A stretch of 52,291 bases of DNA from Pleurotus djamor (taxonomy: Eukaryota > Basidiomycota > Agaricomycetes > Agaricales > Pleurotaceae). The translations under genes were made by a program, and so were the position numbers. The DNA lies in assembly GCA_029747585.1 (NCBI GenBank), contig JAPEVF010000078.1:1-52291 (forward strand), in the 5' to 3' direction. Numbering within the stretch: position 1 is the first letter of the stretch; each line of letters starts with the position of its first letter. Of the stretch, positions 42,854 to 52,291 are shown one piece after another. The notes under the pieces are model-generated. The model was given only the letters and a program-made list of their open reading frames with translations, did not search any database and was not told the origin of the DNA.

Positions 42854-43333
42854 GCTCACTTTCATTTATCGATTCCCATATTTATTCTTTTGCTTCTCTG
42901 CCCAGGCATACTCTATCGTGCACTATGACGCACACCCACTTTCCTTTCCTTTACCCCTTTGTCCCTATTATACCAATGCACCTCTGATGTAGTTCGTCCA
43001 CTCGTTTGCCCAATCTTCTGTATCCGTAGTCTCACCACCCAATACCATCAATTAACTCCTCGTGCTTACCACACGGCCGTGAACAATTTAAACTGCAATC
43101 CAAGCTGTGCGAGTACTTGCTTAACGGTCCCCACTACACCCCAATGCCCCAACCCCTGAGCGGAACCCTCCTGACACTTTTTCGATTGCTGCAAAGCAAC
43201 GCTTTCGTCAAACTACTCAGGCGTACTCCTTGCATCCTTTTCAACTTTCTCCTTCGTCTCAACTTTCTCAAGAACACCACAAACTACGACCCTCGGACGA
43301 TTCACATAAACGGCTGCAAAACAAATACAGACA
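42854..43333. other. Intergenic region, pyrimidine-rich
   Basis: No gene recognised; open plus frames (42959-43320) are low complexity. The C/T-rich tracts may be the leader of the next gene. Confidence 0.4.
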
Positions 43334-45939
43334 ATGTCGCTACCACCGTCCGTGATCTCGGACAATCGCCGGGCAACGTATGCACTAGTCGGGCTCCCGG
43401 GATCCCTGCGCACGAGGAGGAGGATGAGGGCGAGGAGATTCCCATTCGAGTAGAAGACCCCGATGGTAACTCAATCACTGAATCGCAGGAGCGGAGCGAT
43501 GCCGACCATAATCCCCTCCGAGTTCAAATCCCGGGTCCAGCATCATCATTTCGATCGCGATCCCCTTGTCTCAGTGGCACCTCCTTGCCCGCGCCAACAA
43601 TAGCGAGCTCGCAATCACGCATCTCCGGATCTCGTCATTCGGTCGCCGATAGTTTTGCTTCTTTAGCTTCTGAGAGGTTATTGAACGGTAGCCAAGCATC
43701 CATTAGGACCTCGAAAATTCATCCAGATATTGACTGCATGCTGTCCATTGAATTGTCGAGATACAATCGCAGGCACCTTATGTTGGTTGTTTCCTTCTCT
43801 GGTAAACCTCGCTCATTGTAATGACATCCTCCAGACCTCAGGCAGCCCCTAATGTCGTTATCGCAGCCCTGGAGACTGGATATACAACGTATGCCTACAT
43901 TTTCTGCCATTGGACTATCATCTAAAAGGCTGAGACAGCGAAGATGTCCCGGGCTGGACCAGGTACATTCATCCCGATGGCGCTCCTTACTGGTATCACG
44001 AAGAGAAGGTAACCTCGCCCTTGGCAATGATTCTGCACGCTAATACAGCTCATAGAAGGTGCTTACGGACTCTAACATGCTTGACTCCGATGCCTTATCC
44101 AAAACTGAAGAGTTCATTCGCATCATCTTCGATTATATACGAGCAGAGAACATCCAGCTCGAGCGCGATGTTGAACTCGTAGTCGAATTAGTAAAATACG
44201 ATGATGATGACCATCCTCGTTGTGGATATTATTTTATCTCTCATAGGACCCGGTGTCTTTTTTGGCTTGAGTCCTTTGACTTGAGCGAGCGTCTCTGGCA
44301 TGCCCAGGCTCAAACGTCTTTACCCCATGTCAGTGAGTGCATCTCTACAAGTGCTCTATTCGCTGCGCCCAGTTGATGGCATTAATTTGATTAATACGCC
44401 AGAGTTGGAAATCGAGGTCTCTTATTGGTATGTTGTATTCTTTATTGCTTGTCAGTTGTGACTCCTCATGTCCATTGTCAACAACAACATAGGCAACACT
44501 GGGAATTCTTCTGCAACATACAATCTGCCACTGAAGACATCCTGAATGAGCTCACCGATATCTTAATCACCAGTCTCGTTGGTTCGTATCATCTCCCTAA
44601 CTTACCATGGCAATCAATCTCAATGTACATCTGCAGACTCACAAACCAGCACCACTTCGAACTCTCCTTTCTCTGCGGATGATCTCCAGCTATACCTTAA
44701 CGCGGTCAAAATATCACGCAGTTTGTCATCGGTCATTCTCATGCTGAGCCCTCCCTTGATGCCTCGTTGCTCTTAGAACTAATCGGGACAAATTGTCGTG
44801 GATCCCCATGGTTCATTGGTACGTTCACACCCAAAGAATACTAGGCCATTGAATTCATATGCTATAGGTCGCTTGATGTCCATGTACAGTGCGTCATTAT
44901 TCTCATTGCCATTCTCTTCAACTTTTTAGAAGTTGAATCAGTGCGGCAACGGTTCGCCAACTTCCACGGAGAATACGGCGCTCGTTTGCAGCGAGATCAA
45001 TCGGTGCATAATCCAGATGGCCATCAACGTACCCTCCTCATCCGGATCGTGGCACCTTTTTTGTTCAACGCGCCTGACATCCATCTTCGTGCCCTCCATC
45101 TCATTTTCCCTGATGGACTCGCAAGTACACCATCATGGCGTGCCTTTATCAAGAAACTCAATGAGGAATGGCAAGACTTCACTATTAACGTCTGTACCCA
45201 GACTATCAACGTTCTCCCCTTTTCTTTCCCCTTTAACCTTATAATCTTCGAGTAGGCAGCCGTACTCCTTGCAGCGAATGTAGCCTTTTTNAGCTATCCA
45301 AAGTGTCGACAACAACGCCCAAGAGACTCCTGAGCGGTCACCTTCACAGATAGCGAGCTACCTGTCGACTTTGACAAGTGTGTCGAGCGTCATGGTATCA
45401 CTGCTCCTGGTACGCCAAAACCGTACTAAAGGACACGATACCGCCGAAGCTGCCGTACGCTACCCATCCAAGCACGATCATAAACACTGTTCATGATCTG
45501 ATCCCTTTCCAGGCCGACTACCTTAAGTCCCGCTACTATCGCGTCGTCGGGCATGAACCACTAGCTATCATGTACAGTCTCCCATACGCCTTCCTTATGT
45601 GGTCGTAAGTCCCTTCGACTATCCTCCAGTAAGTTCTGCTGACACAAATTTCATTTCAGAATACTACTCTTCCTGATCGCATTTGTACTAACCTGTACTC
45701 TGCATACGAGCCTTATCACTCAGTGTTTCACGGGTGTTACGGCCTCTCTTTGCATCTCACTTATCTTGTGGTGCATATGGATGAACTGGGATTATGCAGA
45801 AGGGCACGACTCTCGGTGGAATATGCTCATTGGAAGTCTGTCCGCTTTGCACGAAAGCCTGCGTCGCTTTGTACCCACGCGATTCCCGTTTGCTAGAAAG
45901 CAAGCCCCAGAAGAGCCAACACCCATGGAACCGGTGTAG
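43334..45939 (+). CDS. WW-domain multi-pass membrane protein (Agaricomycete family), frame doubtful
   Basis: Exons join into a long protein. A Ser/Pro-rich, acidic N-terminal region comes first (HEEEDEGEEIPIRVEDPDG). A WW domain follows, spelled across a splice as EDVPGWTRYIHPDGAPYWYH with both tryptophans. The middle region is predicted helical (DSDALSKTEEFIRIIF, RCGYYFISHRTRCLFWLE, FANFHGEYGARLQRDQSVH). Near the C-terminus lie hydrophobic segments (AAVLLAANVAFLSYPSV, ASYLSTLTSVSSVMVSLLL, LLFLIAFVLTCTLHTSLITQ, ASLCISLILWCIWMNWDYAE) and a tail to TAG 45937-45939. This layout belongs to a common Agaricomycete family of unknown function. Two frame problems: the ATG at 43334 (MSLPPSVISDNRR) is in another frame than the acidic region, and at about 44700-44715 one base (A-run) is missing to join YLNAVK to NITQFVIGH. 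So either a sequence error or a decaying gene. Confidence 0.6.
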
Positions 45940-46073
45940 TTGTTTCCGTGTACAGGACTAGTCTTGATTTCACATTCTATGGTTGTCATTCTATTTTGCT
46001 TTCATTCATAATTAGTATTCTCGTTATTTTATGGCATCGAGCGTTTTCACCGTAGCACGTAATCATCGGCAGA

Positions 46074-48560
46074 CTACCATATCCTCTTGACCATCGTAAA
46101 TCTTGTCAAATCCTCCAGCTTCACCCTCCCCTTCCTCCCCTTCCCACCATCCTCTCCCCCACCCCCTCTTCTCCCTTCTCCGATTTCCGCTATTGGCGTG
46201 GCATCGTCCCTACGATTATCCAGTATACTCTTCAACTCCTTATTATACGCCTGTTCCTCTTTGCCCTCGCCTATTGGCGGACGCCCGAAATCGTTCACTG
46301 CGTCCTCGGCTTCGCGGGCTTCCATAGTTGCGCGGCGTTTGATGGCGTACATGACGAGGTTCACGCCCATTATGAGTTTGATGACGACGAAACTGAATAG
46401 GTTGCGATTAGTTTGTATATTGAAGAAGGGAGAAACAGTTTTTACCAGAGCCAGAAGAGTAGAGCCAGAGCACCCCATTTCATGTAATGCGCGCTATCTG
46501 CGTTGGAGAGGATGGAAGAACCCCATGAAGGCATTGATTCGACTTGGAGCGATACGAGGAGACTGATCGATTGAGAGCCAACGAGGATAGTCAGGACAGC
46601 CAAAGGGAGTGAAGCGAATCCTAGGCGACGGGCGACAAGGGGAGATTGGTCGACGTAGGAATGCTATGGGTGGTTTCAAGGTGATTAGACACTTGAAGGT
46701 GCGTGCGTATGAAGGAAGAGAGATATACCTTTCGTGCGCCGCGACGACCGACGGCACTTGCGCTGGCCAAGTCTCGACAAAGGACATCTGTGTAGCGTTC
46801 ATATACCGAGGGGCGAATATGGTTGAACTTGGTGATGAAAGCGTGTTTGAGCCAGTCGACGAGCATCTCTGATGCCATGACGGTGATGATAGGCTATACA
46901 ATTGCCCAGTATGAGGATGATATACTACATGGGAGACTTCAATGGGAGAGGGGATGAGAGACGTACGTAGGATATTGTCCAAAGGACGTTGTTCCCGCGG
47001 AACCAACCAAAGCTCCGTGGAAGGACGAAACCACTGCTGAAGTCGAACTCGGATCCACTCAGTTCGATCAGGTTTCGAAAGCCAACGATTAGGAGCATGA
47101 GGTTCAAGGTGAAGCGTTCAACGATGTCTACCCGTGCATCAAGCGCGATTAGTTACTTACGTTGATGGATACAGTAAGGAAGTAACGTACCAGCACAGGT
47201 AATCTGGAAGAGGTTGTCTTTCTCGAATTTTTTGAAGACACTTCCTTTGATTTCGACGAATTGATTGGAGACCAAGAGGGTTAGTAAGGCGTGATCGTAA
47301 GAGTTGACTGCGACGTTCAGTGCGATGGTTTGATATATCATGACTAGGGTATGTGCGACTAGATGTTTGCGCTTGTGGGTATACAGAAGATAGGAAGAGG
47401 GGTAAGCAAGAGACGTACCGACGTAAAGCGTGGCGAGGCAGAAGAAAGACAGAGGCCGAAAAACACTGACTGAGAACGGCTTTCTTGTTGAGAGNAGCTC
47501 CAGNGTTGAGCGGGAGAANAGACAGTCTATGATATCTTGTCCAATGGAAGCACACAAACGGTCCGCAATCTTAACATAGGNNNNGGNNGCATCAGACGAT
47601 TNNTCCGACNTGAANGTGGNATGATATTGCGTACTTCAAGTGCATTAAATATCACATACAGCTTTATGGTATCTTGACCTCGAATGGAGTGGTATATTTT
47701 ACTNGCATCGGTCAGAGGGATGAGTATGACAAGCGAAATTGCGAGAAGGAGAGCTTGTAGGATGTCTGCTTTTTGAGATGGAGGAAGTGGGCGTGAGGAG
47801 CAGGAGAAGAGGTTGATGATAGAGCGAAAAGCAGCTAATGAGAAGCGGATTGGGAGGATGGTGAATGTGTAGAAAAAGGAATCGAGACATAGGATGAAAC
47901 CAAAGCCTATGATCTGCCTACGTCATTTGGCAATTCTAAACTTGATTTGNTTNGAAGACATACCTTTTCGATGGCCAAAGGAATATTCAGAAAGTTGCTT
48001 ACTCTCTCCCATTTGAGTTCCTGGTGCGAGTCAAAGTCTGTAGCAAGAAGCTCCTCGCGCAAGTAGTCCCAAAGAGAGAAGGGGAGCGTCTGAGACGACG
48101 ACGACGGAGGCAGCGTCGGCGACAACGGTGGAGGTTCCTCGAACGGTGGCCGCGGAGACGGCGAAGGAGAAATGGGTGTTGGAGGCAGCGAAGCGTAGAC
48201 AGATGGGATTTCCCTAGAGAAAGTCCGTTCGGTCGAGCGAGACCTGCGATCAGTGTCGAGCGCCCAGTTCTCCGCCATGCCATTGAGAGAGTACAAAGGC
48301 CTCGACGGCTGNATTCGCGGCTTTGAAGGGCTCAGAGACTTCTTCCTGCCACGAGAAATGGGTGCTTGTGAGATTGGTGCCGAGNTGAGCGGTGCTAGAG
48401 GCTCCCTCCACATTTCACTGGCCGTCACAGAAGAGAACCTGCGTCTTGGCTTTCGTCGTCGTTTGCTCGAGCCCGTCGCNGACGTCGTTGCAGAGAGACC
48501 CACCGTCGTCGTCGNNNNGGGCGCAGTTCGTCCAGTCGCGTTGGCCTCGTTCGTGTCCAT
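46074..48560 (-). CDS. TAPT1: TAPT1/Emp65 family ER membrane protein
   Basis: The N-terminal region (ATG 48560, MDTNEANATG; a TTG-led frame extends to 48641, with N bases hiding any upstream ATG) is basic and Ser/Pro-rich. The conserved TAPT1 core follows: SLWDYLREELLATDFDSHQE, LKWERVSNFLNIPLAIEK, a helix IIGFGFILCLDSFFYTFTIL, PIRFLISFIAAFRS, ADILQALLLAISLVILIPLTDA, VEIKGSVFKKFEKDNLFQIT, CADIVERFTLNLMLLIVGFRN, LWTISYPIITVMASEMLVDW, KHAFITKFNHIRPSVYERYT and a last helix WGALALLFWLWFCFVVIKLI. A charged tail ends TMVKRIW, TAG 46076-46074. About twelve exons. Yeast Emp65 and vertebrate TAPT1 act in the ER membrane, in protein folding/quality control and cilia or Hox patterning. N runs at 47492-47657 and 47704 hide a few residues, not the family. 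Confidence 0.82.
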
Positions 48561-48724
48561 TGATGCACAGTCAATGATCGACAGAGAGCGTGACCACGAG
48601 GAGGAAGCGCTTCCATTGCTTGCTTCCGAGGACCTTGCCAAANANTGATCACCGCCACATCACCAGCCACTGACCGAGCTAGCCGAGCGCCCGTTGCTCT
48701 CCAAGTTCTNCTCATCGTCCATGC
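48561..48724. promoter_or_regulatory. Short head-to-head promoter
   Basis: The two starting codons (minus 48560, or further upstream to 48641, and plus 48725) are at most 165 bp apart, so the TAPT1-family and O-fucosyltransferase-like genes must share regulatory DNA. Both products belong to the secretory pathway. N bases at 48643, 48645 and 48710 limit detail. Confidence 0.35.
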
Positions 48725-50139
48725 ATGCCTAGGTACTCGTTCCATCGTTGGCGTTCGTTCCGTCTCCTTCTCGCNTTCTGTCTGCTNGCTTCTGGTCTTA
48801 CTGCGTATATATACCTCAAATCTCGTCCCTCNTATACTCTCTACAATTCCCTCGACAACCTCGAACTCGAAACTTCCAGGAAATGGGTTCATGAACAAGG
48901 AAAGGACAAGAAATACGTCCTTTTCAAGCAGCTAAGNGGCGCAGGCTTTAANAANCAGGTAAACTACCTANTACATGNGCTACGTCNTGAATANGTGGAC
49001 TGATACNNTTGNGCAGGCTCAAGAAATATTGTTGTATCATCATNTAGCTCTGGTCACAAACCGAGTTTACGTCTACCANCCTNTGGTGTGGAGGCCTCGC
49101 GGNGAACACTCATATGTACCTCTATCAGCCTTTCTTCGCAGTCCTACAGANGANGCTATCAGCGTCGCCTACTTCGACCAGGTCTGCCCTCCGGACGATG
49201 TGAAACACGTTGGCCTTTCGTACGGGATACGAATCAACAGCGTGTGGAATAATGCNTTGGANGTGCTGAATGGATCCGACAGATGTATNGTNGTGGATGA
49301 TTGGATAATGAATTGGCGGTTCGTACCATTTGAGACGGTTCGCATCAGGCGNGTGCTGACTTGATGTCTTTCAGCTACCTCGCATCGCCTTATATCCTCG
49401 ATATCTGGCCATCCTTTAGCAAATACCTCCGTGACACGTTCGCNTGGTCGAANAAAGTACTTGACATATCCAACCGAGCATACTCTACCTTGAACCTACG
49501 TCCTAAATCTTCGCCGTCTTCCTCGGGGGACCCTTACATTGCCTTGCACTTCCGAAGAGGTATGTAAACCGCTCCGCTCCTCGCGTAGTATCTACAAGAC
49601 TAAGTGCATGGTCAGGCGACTTCGAAGGACACTGTCATGTCCTTGCAAACGATAACATGGGTTTCACCACATGGGCTACTCTACCTCACCTCAGAGACTC
49701 TGTTCACCCTCCAAANCTCAACGTCCACAATGAAACCTCCGTTCTCGANCACTGTTACCCCGATTCAGACCGTATACTTGAAATGATTGACGATTACGCC
49801 CGTACACATCCAACCCTACGAACGATTCATATCCTCCATGACGGAGCATGGGATCACCCTTTGGTCTACTGGCAAAAACGACAGCTGGAAACTCAGCTGA
49901 TGGACGCTAACCGTGCCAAGGCGAAAGGGTGGGCGGGTGGTCCGATGAAGAGGGTTACGGACTCGAGTATGGTGCCGTTGAAGTGGGGTGAGGCAGATTG
50001 GAGTGTCGCGGTGGATGTGGAGATNGCNAGAAATGCGGAGGTGTTCATCGGGAATGGGTATTCGAGCTTGAGCTCGCAGGTTGCTGCGCTGAGNCTTGGG
50101 GCGGATGGNGGTAAANCTGAGGATATACGATTGATGTGA
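48725..50139 (+). CDS. O-fucosyltransferase-like type II membrane glycosyltransferase
   Basis: A short cytosolic end (MPRYSFHRWRSFR) is followed by one hydrophobic anchor (LLLxFCLxASGLTAYIYL), a type II layout for a Golgi/ER enzyme. Family motifs follow across several introns: KYVLFKQL-GAGFxxQ, QEILLYHHLALVTNRVYVYQ, WRPRGEHSYVPLSAFLRS, RCIVVDDW, SPYILDIWPSFSKYLRDTF, IALHFRRGDFEGHC (joined over an intron), RTIHILHDGAWDHPL and a C-terminal NAEVFIGNGYSSLSSQVAAL that parallels the GDP-fucose binding region. Stop TGA 50137-50139. About 440 residues. The HFRRGD block is the GDP-fucose O-fucosyltransferase signature. N bases (more than 25) obscure single residues. Acceptor substrate unknown; could modify secreted glycoproteins. 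Confidence 0.78.
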
Positions 50140-50366
50140 ATAAGGTAGACCTTCAATGGCGTCCTTTTATCAAGTTGCCTCAGAACCCAAGATCGTTTCG
50201 CACACCTCAACGACCAGTCTTTGCGGTACTGCCAGAGCCGTGGAAGCGTTGCTTGCTCAAAGCGTGTTCACTGTAATGCATTCTGCTGGTGTTCTGTGTA
50301 GGTCAACCTGATCGTCTACTAAGTATGGTTGCTTCTTTTAAGGGCCGCCCTCCGACACAAGGTTTT
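50140..50366. other. Convergent 3' intergenic region
   Basis: Short space between the O-fucosyltransferase-like gene (+) and the terpene synthase gene (-). No other feature seen. Confidence 0.4.
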
Positions 50367-51539
50367 CTACTGCTGCCTGACCTCCGCGCGCCTCGTCTGG
50401 AGAACATCTACTCCATCCGAGCCAAAGTACCGTGCACTGAGGTGGGACCACATATGATTACCGGTGACCATATTCCCCAAGCTCCGACAATAGTCTTTGA
50501 TAATTGGGTCGTACTTCGGGTCCATGGAGGGAAGGTCGTCGAAGGACGCGNTGAATTCGTTGCGGACGGTGGCGTACATGTTGCCTACATGATCCATCGC
50601 CTCTTGAAGGGAAAGGCGCATCTGTCTCATGATGNGCGTTACGAGGTTGTGCTGATCGTTATTGCTGGCTTGTTCAGCATTCCAAGAATAAATGTCCTGT
50701 AGGCAGATTGGCCAAGGGTGAGGATTAAAGGTTGTTTGAAGGGAGGATGACACTTACGTTTCCGAGGAGAATCATGTCGATCGTGCATTGCTCAAGCTTC
50801 TTAATTGTGGGATGACTGATGTACTCCTCAGGAATATGTACGTTGCAAAGAAAGAGGTCTATGCAGGGATATACGCCGATTGTCTGGCGTCTGAGATGCA
50901 TGTAATCGTCGATAGAGCGCAGGAAGNNGCACTCGCGATCCCANGCCTCTTGACNGACTGCAATCGTAAATGTGTTGAAGTGCGAGATGAACCGCTCGGC
51001 TGCAGACGTCGANGCAAACTCGAGCGCACGCTTCCAGTACCTAGAAANNNANNNGTGAANCAAGAGCTCAGCTCAGGGNTAAAGGGAACNCTCCNTACGA
51101 TCGAANAATCGCCCCTATGNCGCTCCTTTCCGATCCCTGNGGCTCCGTGTGCGGGTATCTGGGGNCATGTAATTGTAGGCANGTGCAGTGTAAGCAGTCG
51201 GACAGAGCGCTACCTCAGAGCGTCCATGTAAGTCTCCGAAAGCTTTGAGACTTCCTCGCTTGTCCTTCCGTCNCTGAACACCTCAAACAAGAAGAAAACG
51301 TTCATCAAGTCGCATCCCACCCTGAACTGAGCATCGCGGAACTGAGGGTAAAAGTAAGCGGCTAGGAGACCGAACTTGTGGGTATTAAAGACAGTCTGTG
51401 CATCGGGCAGAAGAACTTGAAACGTTTCCATCCAGTGCTCGGAGTCGGCGATGATATTGGCTTTGGGATTCGGCTCGCTCTCGAAGGGCCAGTCTGCGAA
51501 AAGATCAGGGAGAATGAAGTGCGATGGGTATGAGGCCAT
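50367..51539 (-). CDS. Class I sesquiterpene synthase-like terpene cyclase
   Basis: Starts MASYPSHFILPDLFADWPFE at 51539; at least four exons, about 330 residues; stop TAG 50369-50367. The first metal motif, normally DDxxD or DExxD, reads FFLFEVFSDG, so the first Asp is replaced by Glu and the second acidic residue by Val; only the last Asp (N base leaves Ser or Arg before it) is conserved. The NSE triad is intact across a splice: MILLGN then DIYSWNAEQ (NDxxSxxxE). ASNNDQHNLV, the R-TIGVYP effector region and MWSHLSARYF follow, typical of Agaricomycete sesquiterpene synthases. By family it cyclises farnesyl diphosphate; product unknown. No P450 or other tailoring gene lies in the window, though the right side is cut. 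Minus TATATATTG at 51603-51595 fits its promoter. Confidence 0.75.
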
Positions 51540-52291
51540 TTACTCGAAAGGACGAGGGGGATTGGGATGAACTACTGGCGAAATGAGGACTCATCAATAT
51601 ATACTCTGGAACAGAGTTAAGTATATCGACTCTTCAGAAGAATCGGTCATATGGCAGCTTGACTGAATATCAGCTATACACCNTTTTCTCTCCACGCTGG
51701 GNCTTGTAGTTCAACACCGCATCGGTCTCGGAAAATTCGACCGACTGACCAGAATTCAACGCTCGTTGACCACGATCAAACGCCGGTAANTGGAGCGTTT
51801 AGNAACTCAGGAAGTCGCTANACGTAGTGCAAAATTTCAAGCACGTCGAGGATTCCATCTTTATTTCCACAAGATGCATCGCCACTGAGTATGACTTACT
51901 TCTGAGAACGAANGNGAGATACTTGGGCTGGAAGGTTCTGGGTTTCTGAACTCTATCTTTGCTCTCCTCGTTCCTAATCGTCACCGCTCAGCATGGAATG
52001 TCATAGGATCGCATATTAAAATCCCTCAATTGGAGGACCTACGCGGCTAGATTCCGGCATAGTTTGGGCCCGAGCCTCTTGCACCAGAGTAAGTATATGG
52101 TGATNTACACCTCATCACGAAGCTTGTCGAGCGTCCGAATAGTGGTGTCTTTGTCTGGGTAGCTTCATACCCTTTGGGAGTTCCACGGGCAACGTNNNGN
52201 NNAAATACACCCNCGGCCCCGACGCCGAGACAAGGACGATGCAAAGGATGCACGNAGTGCGTCATCGTTTGCTACGATGATGATCCNNANC
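51540..52291. other. Right-end region, no gene recognised
   Basis: Minus frames at 51799-51984 and 52047-52265 contain many unknown residues and no domain. N bases at 52104, 52196-52202, 52213, 52255 and 52287-52290 prevent a firm reading. The frame at 52047-52265 could be the end of a gene that enters from the right. Confidence 0.3.

Overview
The window looks like nuclear DNA of a filamentous basidiomycete, most likely an Agaricomycete close to Rhizoctonia/Ceratobasidiaceae. That placement is an inference from gene content and structure; no marker gene was compared. Genes are cut by many 45-75 bp introns with ctgac/ctaac branch points. A CBM1-bearing pectinase, a class I sesquiterpene synthase, an Agaricomycete-style WW-domain membrane protein and a two-domain EthD-like family all occur. 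There are no bacterial operons, rRNAs, convincing tRNAs, CRISPR arrays or intact transposons. Runs of N are frequent at 17.5-19 kb, 20.6-27.5 kb and 47.4-52.3 kb, so some reading frames there cannot be fixed.

Layout. 1-3.05 kb: largely non-genic, with a minus-strand TATA/CT-rich promoter at the left edge, a degenerate repeat at 1.6-2.1 kb and a possible C-terminal exon at 2.75-3.05 kb. 3.19-4.48 kb (-): single-pass membrane protein with a Ser-Asp repeat. 5.28-9.38 kb (-): GH63 hydrolase. 9.83-11.76 kb and 12.64-14.95 kb (+): tandem GH28 polygalacturonases, the second with a C-terminal cellulose-binding CBM1. 16.62-19.89 kb (+): Cdc24-type RhoGEF. 20.90-23.69 kb (+): Rap1-like telomere protein with a BRCT domain and three Myb repeats. 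23.89-25.30 kb (+): phytanoyl-CoA dioxygenase-like protein, converging on a SUR7/PalI protein (25.61-26.37 kb, -). 26.98-29.49 and 29.89-32.38 kb (-): two JEN-type carboxylate transporters.

33.6-42.9 kb holds an unusual block. Two members of an uncharacterised family carrying an RRSRSLPL motif (33.59 and 41.91 kb, +) bracket four EthD-like genes plus one EthD pseudogene (34.9-39.1 kb), a carboxymuconolactone decarboxylase-family gene (39.26-40.04 kb, -) and a divergent 3-hydroxyisobutyrate dehydrogenase-family gene (40.34-41.59 kb, +). With the two JEN transporters next door, this could be a carboxylate or aromatic-acid uptake and catabolism neighbourhood; that is inference only.

43.3-45.94 kb (+): WW-domain multi-pass membrane protein with reading-frame problems. 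46.07-48.6 kb (-): TAPT1/Emp65 family ER membrane protein, head-to-head with an O-fucosyltransferase-like type II membrane enzyme (48.73-50.14 kb, +). 50.37-51.54 kb (-): sesquiterpene synthase-like gene with a non-canonical first metal-binding motif. The last 750 bp hold no gene I can name.
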